From JAHRAW01 sp965262585 (GTDB lineage: Bacteria > Pseudomonadota > Gammaproteobacteria > Arenicellales > Poriferihabitantaceae): DNA of 64,000 nt. The stretch covers positions 496,001 through 560,000 of the forward strand of contig OZ253546.1 of the NCBI GenBank assembly GCA_965262585.1, read 5' to 3'. This document shows positions 34,976-42,935 of this stretch, piece by piece. The first letter of the stretch is position 1; the number at the start of each line of letters is the position of its first letter. Position numbers and translations under genes: made by a program. Under the pieces are notes generated by a model. The model did not search any database. It was not told the DNA's origin and saw only the letters and a list, made by a program, of their open reading frames with translations.

Positions 34976-35549
34976 TCGTCATTCCCGAACGATAGAAAAA
35001 TAGGGAGCGCCAACGACCATATTTTTCATTGTCCCCCAGATCGTCATTCCCGAACGATAGAAAAATAAGGAGCGGTAGCGACTATATTTTTCATCGTATC
35101 GGGAATCCAGAAGGGTAATAATGAGTCGGATCTCGCCGCACATGTTGTACTGGATTCCCGCATACGCGAGAATGACGGCGTAGGGAGTCGGCTATCGCCG
35201 GCATGTTGTACTGGATTCCCGTGTCCCCCAAGTCGTCATCCCCGCTGTCGCGGGAATAACGACTTGGCGGCACGAGAATGACGGCGGTACGTCGTCATTC
35301 CCGAACGATAGAAAAATAGGGAGCGCCAGCGACCATATTTTTCATCGTATCGGGAATCCAGAAGGGTAATAAGGAGTCGGATCTCGCAGGAATGACGGGC
35401 CTGGGGAGTCGGCATTCGCCGGCATGTTGTACTGGATTCCCGTGTCCCCCAACCCGTCCTTCCCGCTGTCGCGTGAATGACGACTTGGCGGCACGAGAAT
35501 GACGGCGTAGGGAGTCGGCTATCGCCGGACATGTTTTACTGGATTCCCG
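34976..35549. repeat. Cluster of dispersed repeats in the 755-bp non-coding gap 34915-35669
   Basis: The gap between the DUF924 and J-domain genes is almost wholly repeats. Family A, about 54 bp starting tcgtcattcccgaacgatag, occurs at 34976-35029, 35041-35094 and 35292-35345. The last two extend to 96-bp copies (35041-35136 and 35292-35387). Family B, catgttgtactggattcccg, occurs at 35141, 35202, 35423 and, altered, 35530. A third block, gtgtcccccaa..., occurs at 35222 and 35443. Ends read cgtcattcccg or cgggaatgacg, as in REP/MITE-like elements. No open frame looks like a transposase. The remaining ~90 bp before the J-domain gene hold only a TATAAT at 35586. Confidence 0.85.
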
Positions 35550-35669
35550 TTGCGCGGGAATGACGGCGCGAGAGCATTTCCCGTTTATAATACCGCCCAA
35601 TCGCACCAATACCACCCCGCCAATGCCCCCGCCCCTACATCCGCCCATCCAATCCCACGGCCTACGCTG

Positions 35670-36149
35670 ATGGCCGCTAAATTGTTCCTTGCCGTGGTGG
35701 CGTTGGTGGGGGCGATGTGGTTCCTCGGCTGGTATAATCGCGCGCGCCCGGCGCAACGCAACCGCGCATTGCGGAGCATTCTGTTATACGGGATCGGGGC
35801 GGCCCTTTTGGTGTTGGTGCTGACCGGGCGCATTCACTGGCTGTTTGCCATTGTCGGCGCCGTGATACCGTGGCTAAACCGCGCGCTGGCGGCACGGCAG
35901 GCGTGGCGGGCATTCGATGCATTCCGCAAGACCGGGGGCAAGGGCGGCGAGCAGGGCGGCGGTACGAGTGGGCATATGGCTATCGCCGAGGCTTATGAAA
36001 TTCTTGGCTTGAAACCCGGTGCTACGGAGCAAGAAATCATCGAAACTCACCGTAAACTAATGCAAAAAATTCACCCCGACCGGGGCGGCTCGGATTACTT
36101 GGCGGCGCGTATCAACCACGCCAAGGAAGTGTTGTTGAAGGCGGTATAG
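35670..36149 (+). CDS. Membrane-anchored J-domain protein
   Basis: From ATG 35670 the protein is 159 residues. Two or three hydrophobic segments occupy the first ~80 residues (KLFLAVVALVGAMWFLGWY, ILLYGIGAALLVLVLTG, WLFAIVGAVIPWLNRALA). A Gly-rich linker (GGKGGEQGGGTSG) follows. The C-terminal J-domain reads AEAYEILGLKPGATEQEIIE, with the HPD motif in KIHPDRGGSDYLAARINHAKEVL. This N-membrane/C-terminal J layout resembles TIM14-like co-chaperones, which recruit Hsp70 to a membrane. No dnaK is in the window. The earlier in-frame start (35550) would run through repeat sequence. Confidence 0.85.
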   Translation: MAAKLFLAVVALVGAMWFLGWYNRARPAQRNRALRSILLYGIGAALLVLVLTGRIHWLFAIVGAVIPWLNRALAARQAWRAFDAFRKTGGKGGEQGGGTSGHMAIAEAYEILGLKPGATEQEIIETHRKLMQKIHPDRGGSDYLAARINHAKEVLLKAV

Positions 36150-36216
36150 CCACGCCTGCCGTGCCCTTTACCGCGTGAAATAATCCGTTACAATAACGCC
36201 AAAATTGAGTTACCCG

Positions 36217-37485
36217 ATGAATACACCACATCCATTCAGCAGCAAAAATCGGCAGCCGTGGTCGCTGTGGTTTTGGGGCGGATTTTTCGCGCTCCTGCCG
36301 TTGATTGCGCTGTGGCCGGCCACCATAAGCGCGCTCAGCACCGGGCAACGCACGTCCTGGGGAATCGATGCGCAACAAATCGCGTCCGTCATTACTCCGG
36401 CCATTGCCGCCAACCGCTATCCGCCGACTATTGAGTTGCCGGATTTTCCCGTGGACGGCGATCTCGCGGTGCGCTATACCATTGATGCGGCGTTGCAGGG
36501 CGAAGCGCAGCGGCTGTTGGAAAAACACAATCCCGATTATGGCGTGCTGGTGGCTATCGATCCCGACTCCGGGCGAGTGCTGGCGATGGCGAGCAGCACC
36601 CGCGCAAAAAGCGACGGCGGCAACTTGAGCATGGTCAACAGTTATCCGGCGGCGTCCATTTCCAAGATCATCACTGCGGTTGCCGCTATCAATGAAAACA
36701 AGGCTTCGCTGGACACCGTGTTTCCGTTCAACGGCAGTTCCACTTCGTTGTATAAAAAAAGCGTGTTTGAACACCGCGACAACCGCTGGACGCGCAAATA
36801 TACCCTGGGGAAATCCTTCGCGAGTTCGGTGAACACCGTGTTCGGGCGGGTCGGTGCGCTTGAGGTGGGCGGGGAAAGCATGCTGGATTACGCCCGGCGA
36901 CTGGGCTTCAATGGCCGCTTCGCTTCGGATTTCAGTTTTGGCAACGGCGCAGTGGAAGTGGACCCGGCGGATCCGTGGCAAGTGGCGGAGATGGCGTCCG
37001 GCTACACCACGCGCAACACCTTGTCGCCGCTCCACGGCGCGGCACTGGCGGCGACCGCGGTGAACGGCGGGCATTTGGTGGCGCCGGTGCTGGTGCAGGC
37101 CATCATCGGCCCCAATGGCGTGCCGTTATACTGGCACGAGCAAGCGGCAAAATCCCGCGTTATGAGCGAAAGCACGGCGCAGCAACTGAAAAAAATGATG
37201 CGCGCCACGGTGGTTTCGGGCTCAGCGAGAAGCGGCTTTAGCGGATTCAGCCGGGGGGCGTTGAAGGATGCCGTGGCCGGTGGAAAAACCGGTTCGCTGA
37301 CCGGCTCGGCGCCCAGGGGAAAATACGATTGGTTCGTCGGCTTCGCGGAAATGGGCGAGCGCAAAATTGCTTATGCCGCGCTTTGCATCAACAAGAAAAA
37401 GTGGTATGTGAAATCCACCCGGCTGGCGCGGGAGATGCTGGAATTTTATTTCCGCCAAACCCCGCCGAGTGCGAGCACTTCCTGA
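36217..37485 (+). CDS. Penicillin-binding transpeptidase without transglycosylase domain
   Basis: From ATG 36217 the protein is 422 residues. One N-terminal membrane anchor (LWFWGGFFALLPLIALWPA) is followed by a short non-catalytic region. The transpeptidase domain has all three motifs: SISK in SYPAASISKIITA (about residue 148), SVN in ASSVNTVFG (about 208) and KTG in AGGKTGSLTG (about 352). It lacks both the glycosyltransferase domain of class A PBPs and the long N-terminal pedestal of class B PBPs, so it is small for the family. It probably acts in the periplasm on peptidoglycan cross-links. thyA starts 10 nt after its stop. Confidence 0.85.
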   Translation: MNTPHPFSSKNRQPWSLWFWGGFFALLPLIALWPATISALSTGQRTSWGIDAQQIASVITPAIAANRYPPTIELPDFPVDGDLAVRYTIDAALQGEAQRLLEKHNPDYGVLVAIDPDSGRVLAMASSTRAKSDGGNLSMVNSYPAASISKIITAVAAINENKASLDTVFPFNGSSTSLYKKSVFEHRDNRWTRKYTLGKSFASSVNTVFGRVGALEVGGESMLDYARRLGFNGRFASDFSFGNGAVEVDPADPWQVAEMASGYTTRNTLSPLHGAALAATAVNGGHLVAPVLVQAIIGPNGVPLYWHEQAAKSRVMSESTAQQLKKMMRATVVSGSARSGFSGFSRGALKDAVAGGKTGSLTGSAPRGKYDWFVGFAEMGERKIAYAALCINKKKWYVKSTRLAREMLEFYFRQTPPSASTS

Positions 37486-37495
37486 ACCTACGGCG

Positions 37496-38365
37496 ATGAA
37501 GCAATATCTCGATGCGGTTCGGGAAACGCTGGAAAAAGGTACGCGCAAACCAAATCGCACCGGCGTCGATACGATTTCGACTTTCAATATCAATTACGAG
37601 ATCGACCTTGCTGAAGGTTTTCCGCTGCTGACCACTAAAAAAATTTCGTGGAAGAACATCGTGATTGAAAACCTGTGGTTTCTATCCGGCAGCACCGACA
37701 TCGGCCTGCTGAAAAAACACGACTGTAAGTTTTGGGATCCGTGGGCCGACGAGGACGGCAAAGTGCCAAGCGCGTATGGAAATTTCTGGCGGCACTTTCC
37801 GCTGCCGGACAACCGCACCAACGATCAAATTGAATATGTGGTCGGGCAGTTGCGCAAAAATCCCATGAGCCGCCGCATGTTGGTGTCGGCGTGGGCGCCG
37901 GGCAACGCTCAGAGCAGCGCCCTGCCGCCGTGCCACGCCTTGTGGGTGGTCAATGTGCAGATAGACTCATCCGGCGAACCGTTGGTATGTTTGCACCTGA
38001 CCCAACGCAGTTGCGACATCGCCCTCGGCATTCCCTACAACATCGCCGGCTATGCTTTCATGCTGGAACTGCTGTCCAGATTCAGCGGAATCCGCGCCGG
38101 TATTTTCGCGCACACTTTAATAGACGCACACATCTACACCGCCAAAGCAGACCACACGATGGCCGAATACGATCATATCCCCGGACTGCAACAACAACTT
38201 GAACGCACACCCCGGCCCCTGCCCGATATTGAAATTGCTGATTCCATTCAATCCCTCGACGACATCGCGCCACTGCTGTCGATGGACACCGATGAAATTA
38301 TGGATCAATTCAAGTTACGCAATTACAACCCGCATCCGGCGATTAGTTTTAAGGTGGCGGTGTAG
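37496..38365 (+). CDS. thyA: Thymidylate synthase
   Basis: From ATG 37496 the protein is 289 residues, slightly longer than E. coli ThyA (264). It methylates dUMP with methylene-tetrahydrofolate. Signature segments are MKQYLDAVRETLEKGTRKPN RTG-type start, FPLLTTKKISWKNI, the catalytic Cys in ALPPCHALWVVNVQ, CDIALGIPYNIAGYAFMLEL, and the C-terminal IMDQFKLRNYNPHPAISFKVAV. The end overlaps folA by one base (TAGTG), the classical thyA-folA pairing that couples dihydrofolate production to its reduction. Confidence 0.97.
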   Translation: MKQYLDAVRETLEKGTRKPNRTGVDTISTFNINYEIDLAEGFPLLTTKKISWKNIVIENLWFLSGSTDIGLLKKHDCKFWDPWADEDGKVPSAYGNFWRHFPLPDNRTNDQIEYVVGQLRKNPMSRRMLVSAWAPGNAQSSALPPCHALWVVNVQIDSSGEPLVCLHLTQRSCDIALGIPYNIAGYAFMLELLSRFSGIRAGIFAHTLIDAHIYTAKADHTMAEYDHIPGLQQQLERTPRPLPDIEIADSIQSLDDIAPLLSMDTDEIMDQFKLRNYNPHPAISFKVAV

Positions 38366-38895
38366 TGGCGAAGCAATCAAAATCAACCCCGTTGCGCGGT
38401 GCGATTGTTGCTATAGGTGGTATCCTGGATTCGCACGGCATCATTGGCATCGATAACGTTTTGCCATGGCACTACAGTGGCGACTTAAAACGATTCAAAA
38501 AACGCACAAAAGGTTCCGTCATCATCATGGGGCGGAAGACTTGGGAATCCATCGGCTGTAAAGAGTTGCCTGGTCGCCATAATGTTGTCATTAGCCGATC
38601 AACCGTCTGTGGAGTAGAACATTATAGTAGTGTCGAACAAGCAATAGAGGCATATCCAAAACGAAAAATATGGGTTATCGGAGGAGCCCAAATTTACCAA
38701 GCAGCAATGGCACACCTGACTTTATTAGATATTACATATGTTCCTTATGATATCACCGACGATGCTATTAAGTGCAGTGATGTTATTAAATTTCCAAAAT
38801 TCGATCCCTTTTGCTGGCGTCAAGGAAAAAGAAATAAAGTACCTGACGAGGATAAATTACACTACGTGATTTACCAACGAATTGCTCCTGACTAA
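38365..38895 (+). CDS. folA: Dihydrofolate reductase, with an AT-rich distal half
   Basis: A GTG at 38365 starts a 176-residue DHFR. The motifs are GIDNVLPWHYSGDLKRFKKRT (substrate site), VIIMGRKTWESIG, LPGRHNVVISR and IWVIGGAQIYQAAM (NADPH site). It reduces dihydrofolate formed by ThyA. Base composition changes within the gene. The first ~230 bp resemble the neighbours, while the part after about 38600 is clearly AT-rich, like the following accessory genes. The C-terminal sequence (CWRQGKRNKVPDEDKLHYVIYQR) still fits DHFR, so the enzyme looks intact despite the mosaic. Confidence 0.94.
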   Translation: MAKQSKSTPLRGAIVAIGGILDSHGIIGIDNVLPWHYSGDLKRFKKRTKGSVIIMGRKTWESIGCKELPGRHNVVISRSTVCGVEHYSSVEQAIEAYPKRKIWVIGGAQIYQAAMAHLTLLDITYVPYDITDDAIKCSDVIKFPKFDPFCWRQGKRNKVPDEDKLHYVIYQRIAPD

Positions 38896-38905
38896 TGACA
38901 TGCAC

Positions 38906-39505
38906 TCATTCAAAGTTATTTAACTTTGTCCATAATTCTTTAACGGCGCGTTCCGATAATTTTTCCACGTCCTCATAACCTTTGACCGATAAAAGTGGTA
39001 CAGTAAAAAAACACCCTCTAATTTTGTTGTCTGGTTTGTAGACAAAGTTAGTCATTTTCTCATCAATATCTTCGTGAGTTGGACAATATTTAAATTCTTT
39101 TCCTTCGCGATGATATTGGTAATTATCGTCTATGTTATAGCACGCATAGTACAACCATCCAGGATTACCGTCCGTATCTAGGGCACCCACAACAAGGCGA
39201 GGCTCATCTTCTTTTTGATCTGTGCAAAAGACAACTGTAATCTCAATCACTCGATTATCAGGTGCTTTAACTTTGGGCTTAAAACTCAACGAAGCACACC
39301 TTACAAGCCAATGATTCGACCAATTTAGGCTTCTTGAGAAACCACCATACATTTCTATTGCATTACCAGAGGGGCCTTTAAATTTTTTTGCTTTTAGTAA
39401 GTCAGAAAAATCCTTTAATAGAAAAGATGTTTCTTGATAAATTTTAATTGCAACATCAAATAAATTCACAATATTTTCTGTCTTGCCTTTGTCGGTTGAG
39501 TTCAT
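38906..39505 (-). CDS. Unknown AT-rich accessory protein
   Basis: From ATG 39505, with GGAG six nt upstream, the protein is 199 residues; an upstream TTG adds four. I do not recognise it. It is soluble and mixed alpha/beta in appearance, with no signal peptide. Segments of note are EMYGGFSRSLNWSNHWLVRCASLSFKP, a beta-rich IEITVVFCTDQKEDEPRLVVGAL, and a helical C-terminus (YEDVEKLSERAVKELWTKLNNF). It runs tail-to-tail with folA (10 nt apart) and is the last of three same-strand accessory genes. The partner upstream is a nuclease candidate, so a defence or mobile role is possible but unproven. Confidence 0.65.
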   Translation of the reverse strand: MNSTDKGKTENIVNLFDVAIKIYQETSFLLKDFSDLLKAKKFKGPSGNAIEMYGGFSRSLNWSNHWLVRCASLSFKPKVKAPDNRVIEITVVFCTDQKEDEPRLVVGALDTDGNPGWLYYACYNIDDNYQYHREGKEFKYCPTHEDIDEKMTNFVYKPDNKIRGCFFTVPLLSVKGYEDVEKLSERAVKELWTKLNNFE

Positions 39506-39544
39506 ATCTATCTCCAATTAATTACAAATAAAAAAGTGTTAGCA

Positions 39545-40360
39545 TCATCGCTGATAAAAAATACTTCCCGAAACGGAACAAACTTCTTTTATTCCTATTT
39601 CCGAAAACCCTTTAAATCCTCTGTGCTGGTAAAAAATTCTATCCGAAAAAGGATAAATCTTTTCAATTGCTATTTTCGAAAATCCCTCAAATCCTCTAAA
39701 TCCTTTTTTTCTCAGCAAACGGTTAATGTCGTTTAGTATTTTCTTTTTATGTTTATTTGTTTGCTTTTCCATCAGAATTTCTATGCATTTACGAACATGA
39801 AACCAAGATAACCAATAAACATTATTTTTATAATCCTCTTTTTTGCGCTTGCATGTAATCGCATCATAACTAGACCCAATATCTTCTGTTGGAAATGTTC
39901 GATGCGCCGTGAGATAAATCAACGAATATTTAGAATATTTCTCGCTTTCTCTTTTTAGATCATTAAATTCTCGCACCAGTTGATCAGAAGATGTAGATTC
40001 AGAAAGCGTAAATTCAGAAAACGCAGATTCAGAATTATTGCCATCATCGCCCCCTGACTTTCCGGACAAATACTTGGCCTCAATCATCACCAGATGATCT
40101 TTGCATTTTATAAGTACATCCGGTTCTGATGTCCCCGTCCACGGCCAAAAGCAAACTTCAGGTTCATCGGAACAATCAAACTCAAGTTTTGGGGTTGTCT
40201 CACAATACGGTGTCGCTTCGCTGAGAATCGGAAAAAGCCCTTCCTGTGCATGCAAATAGCGCAATGGTCCAAACACATCTGATGTAAGCAAGTCTTCAAG
40301 ACGGTCGGACAGATTGCCGCCGCTACTGCCGATTTTCCCGTGTATTTCCGCTATCGTCAT
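39545..40360 (-). CDS. PD-(D/E)XK nuclease-like protein with a C-terminal tandem repeat
   Basis: The 271-residue AT-rich protein starts at an ATG with GAGGTG upstream. Residues 79-97 read SEPDVLIKCKDHLVMIEAK, the D-(x)n-E-x-K core of the PD-(D/E)XK nuclease fold (Asp81, Glu94, Lys96). The helix before it (NLSDRLEDLLTSDVFGPLRYL) is compatible with this fold. A low-complexity Ser-rich insert (about 103-120) is coded by 15-bp repeats. The last 50 residues are two 25-residue copies of RGFxGFSxIxI...IFYQ. The target is unknown. It is flanked by an unknown gene and a DUF2779 gene. Confidence 0.68.
   Translation of the reverse strand: MTIAEIHGKIGSSGGNLSDRLEDLLTSDVFGPLRYLHAQEGLFPILSEATPYCETTPKLEFDCSDEPEVCFWPWTGTSEPDVLIKCKDHLVMIEAKYLSGKSGGDDGNNSESAFSEFTLSESTSSDQLVREFNDLKRESEKYSKYSLIYLTAHRTFPTEDIGSSYDAITCKRKKEDYKNNVYWLSWFHVRKCIEILMEKQTNKHKKKILNDINRLLRKKGFRGFEGFSKIAIEKIYPFSDRIFYQHRGFKGFSEIGIKEVCSVSGSIFYQR
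39548..39697. repeat. 75-bp tandem duplication at the 3' end of the nuclease-like gene
   Basis: Two adjacent 75-bp units (39548-39622 and 39623-39697) encode 25-residue repeats starting RGFKGFSEIGI and RGFEGFSKIAI and ending IFYQR and IFYQH. The DNA copies have diverged, so the duplication is not recent. Confidence 0.7.
39993..40037. repeat. 15-bp in-frame tandem repeat in the nuclease-like gene
   Basis: Three imperfect units of gtagattcagaaagc encode a Ser/Glu/Phe-rich stretch (SAFSEFTLSEST on the coding strand). Length is a multiple of three, so copy changes would keep the frame. Confidence 0.6.
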
Positions 40361-40403
40361 AACTTCACCTCAATAAATTCTAGTGTCGGTCGCTTACACA
40401 TAA

Positions 40404-41867
40404 TTACTGAATTTCCCCGCTTGCTAAAAACCGCGCCAGTGCAACCAATGCTTCGGTGTCGCGTTTGCAATATGCCAGCAAGTCGGCGGTTAGTGTTTTT
40501 GTTTGTTTCCGGTCGGTGTCGGGGTGGATAATTTTGGAATAGGCTGTGCCTGCTGCGGTGCCGTCTTGAACTTCGCCGAGGTCGCCGTAGTCGAGGCTTG
40601 GGGCGATGGTTGGCAACACGGCTTTGAGCGACCATGAGCCGAGCATGTCGGGATGGTAGTAGTGCAACTTTGTGATTGGATGCATATCTACCAGCCGCCG
40701 GACTACTTTCTTAATCGGAGTTTTTAAATCAGCAAAGCGTGCGGCGAGACCGTTTAAGATCTGTTTTTCATAACTGCTGTATACAAAAATCGGCCCGTGC
40801 TGGTCGAGGGCTTTCAACAACGATTCGACCGCTTCACGCATCGGCGAATTGCCCGCCGTGTCTAGAAATTCATCGTGCGTCAGTTCCCCGGCTTTTATTT
40901 CTTTGTGGCACGACCATTGAAACAGAAGTGCTTGATAGGGCCGCGTGTCTTTCCAAACCGGAACGGCGAAGGCGATGGTTTCGAAGTCGAGGTAATATCT
41001 GGGGTATGAATGCGCCGCCATGACTTTTTTTGCGGCGTGGTTAAAGTCTGCCGTTCCGCTGATGGTCGCTTTCCGCACTCGTTCTTGGTCTGCTGCGCCG
41101 AGGCGTCCTTCCGGTATGTCGCGGATGTCGGTAATGCCTTCGGCTTCCAGTTGCGCCGCCATTTCTTTGATGCGCGGCAGACAAGTGACCGGATAAGCCG
41201 AACTCGGACCCGAACAATATTCGATGAACGGGCATGGATACGGAGCATTGCAATGCTTTCCGGTTGAAATATCCGGCTCATTTTCGGCAAGCATTTTTTG
41301 GAAATCATCCACCCATTCCGGCACTTCCTTTTTTACTACGCAAACTTCGTCGGTCAGGTCGGCATAGTAAAACAAACCGTGATAATCGCCGTCTCCGCCA
41401 TACACAAACTGGTTGTTGATATGCGCGAGTTCGACGCGCTCAACGCGCAAGCCATTGCCTTCCAATACCCACGCTTGCACTGCGCAATCCGGGGTATATT
41501 GCGGCTTGGCACTGGTTGCGGATTTGACTTCTATCATGCGATAACCGTGCGTGGTTTTTTCCAGTATATCCACCCGAACGAGGACGCCCTGGTGCGTGAA
41601 AGTCGCTTCAAATAACGGCGTGTCGGGCGATTCATTTAACATTCGCTTGGTCTCGGCAAGCGCGTGTGAAAAACCTTTTTCCAAACCGATAAGACTGCCG
41701 TTTTTGTGCAGCGAACAGGCAATGTCATTGACTTCATGGCCGATGGAAAAACGGCGCTGAACACCATCATTCACAACCCGCAATTCCGGTTTATGCGCTT
41801 CCAGCCACAACCGTTTTTGGCATTGCAAGCCGGACATGATTTTGGATTTGGAGAGTCTCGCCTTCAT
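40404..41867 (-). CDS. DUF2779 protein with Cas4-like PD-(D/E)XK and Fe-S cysteines
   Basis: From ATG 41867, with GAGGA about nine nt upstream, the protein is 487 residues. The N-terminal half looks like a Cas4/RecB-type nuclease: LQCQKRLWLEAHKPEL supplies the first cysteine, VRVDILEKTTHGYRMIEVKS supplies the D...E-x-K core, and CNAPYPCPFIEYC supplies three more cysteines for a likely 4Fe-4S cluster. The C-terminal half is DUF2779, with an RNase H-like start (PRYYLDFETIAFAVPVW) and PITKLHYYHPDMLGSWSLKAVLP. No cas genes or CRISPR are nearby. It lies between cmoB and the two AT-rich accessory genes. Confidence 0.85.
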   Translation of the reverse strand: MKARLSKSKIMSGLQCQKRLWLEAHKPELRVVNDGVQRRFSIGHEVNDIACSLHKNGSLIGLEKGFSHALAETKRMLNESPDTPLFEATFTHQGVLVRVDILEKTTHGYRMIEVKSATSAKPQYTPDCAVQAWVLEGNGLRVERVELAHINNQFVYGGDGDYHGLFYYADLTDEVCVVKKEVPEWVDDFQKMLAENEPDISTGKHCNAPYPCPFIEYCSGPSSAYPVTCLPRIKEMAAQLEAEGITDIRDIPEGRLGAADQERVRKATISGTADFNHAAKKVMAAHSYPRYYLDFETIAFAVPVWKDTRPYQALLFQWSCHKEIKAGELTHDEFLDTAGNSPMREAVESLLKALDQHGPIFVYSSYEKQILNGLAARFADLKTPIKKVVRRLVDMHPITKLHYYHPDMLGSWSLKAVLPTIAPSLDYGDLGEVQDGTAAGTAYSKIIHPDTDRKQTKTLTADLLAYCKRDTEALVALARFLASGEIQ

Positions 41868-41930
41868 CGTTATATCCTCGTAATAAATTGACTGGTCTTT
41901 GCCGGGAATATCCCCTGACAAAATAGGCCG

Positions 41931-42935
41931 CTATTCGGGGCGGCGGCAGAAAAAAATCGCCCGTTGTGGTGCCGGGTGACCTTCGATGGTTTTGGTTGGG
42001 TCTTTCGGGTCGAGGTAATCCGTCAGAGATTCGAATTGCATCCATTCGGTGACGCGTTGTTCGGCGGTGGTGGTCTTGCTTATATCGAGTAATTGAATAT
42101 CGACGGCGCCCGATTGTCGTAACCAAGTTTCCAGCACCGACAAAGACGGGATTGAATAAACGTTGCGCATTTTTGCGTAGCGTCCGGCGGGGCTCAGCAC
42201 GGCGTCGCCTTCCACCACCAGAGTCTCGACCACCAAATCGCCGCCGGGGCGGGCGAAACCCAGCAACTCTCGCAGGTGTTCGTGGGGATTGCGGCGGTGG
42301 GACAAGACGCCCATTGAAAAGACGGTGTCAAAGCCGGCGAAATCACCCGCACCAATATCGCGCGGAAACTGCTCGCTTTTTAACGGCAGCACAAATGCCG
42401 GCAAGTTTGGGCAATAACGTTTCAAGGCGTTGAACTGGGCGACGAATAACTGCCCCGGGTCGATGCCCAGCGCGATGCCCGCGCCTTCGCCGAGCATGCG
42501 CCACAGGTAATAGCCATTTCCGCAACCAACATCCAGCACCCGGCGGCCCCGCAGGTCGCCGATTTTTCCCGCCAGCCGTTGCCACTTGAGATTGCAACGC
42601 CATTCGCTGTCGATGGTTACGCCAAACAATTCGAACGGCCCCTTGCGCCACGGTCGTAACTGCAGCAGCAATTCTTTGATATGCGCCCTCGTTTGGTCAT
42701 CGCAATCCCGCGAATTGCCGATTCGAACTACCGGTTTGGTGAAGTCGTGGGAAGACGCGGTTATTTCGCCGAGTTGCGCGATTATATTGCGCCATTTTTC
42801 CCGGTCGCCGTGCGGGTTGGTTTGATAAACAGACTTTGCCTTGTCCATCAACGGAGCGGCCAGCACTTTCATGCCGGTCGCGTCTAAGGCTGAACTCAGA
42901 GCAGCATCCGGGTCGGGCATATTCCACGTCATCAT
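41931..42935 (-). CDS. cmoB: tRNA uridine-34 carboxymethyltransferase CmoB
   Basis: The 334-residue protein transfers carboxymethyl from carboxy-S-adenosylmethionine to 5-hydroxyuridine at tRNA position 34. The N-terminal region holds KWRNIIAQL and WRKGPFELFGVTIDSEWRCNLKW, typical of CmoB. The methyltransferase fold shows LRGRRVLDVGCGNGYYLWRMLGEGA, IDPGQLFVAQF and FSMGVLSHRRNPHEHLRELL. It overlaps cmoA by 4 nt, matching the two-step CmoA-CmoB pathway. ATG 42932 is equally possible as start. Both belong to the core genome of gammaproteobacteria. Confidence 0.95.
   Translation of the reverse strand: MMTWNMPDPDAALSSALDATGMKVLAAPLMDKAKSVYQTNPHGDREKWRNIIAQLGEITASSHDFTKPVVRIGNSRDCDDQTRAHIKELLLQLRPWRKGPFELFGVTIDSEWRCNLKWQRLAGKIGDLRGRRVLDVGCGNGYYLWRMLGEGAGIALGIDPGQLFVAQFNALKRYCPNLPAFVLPLKSEQFPRDIGAGDFAGFDTVFSMGVLSHRRNPHEHLRELLGFARPGGDLVVETLVVEGDAVLSPAGRYAKMRNVYSIPSLSVLETWLRQSGAVDIQLLDISKTTTAEQRVTEWMQFESLTDYLDPKDPTKTIEGHPAPQRAIFFCRRPE

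Noticed and set aside
34976..35549. CRISPR-like array
   Set aside because: Repeats are of several families, interleaved, of unequal length and spacing, and there are no regular unique spacers or cas genes.
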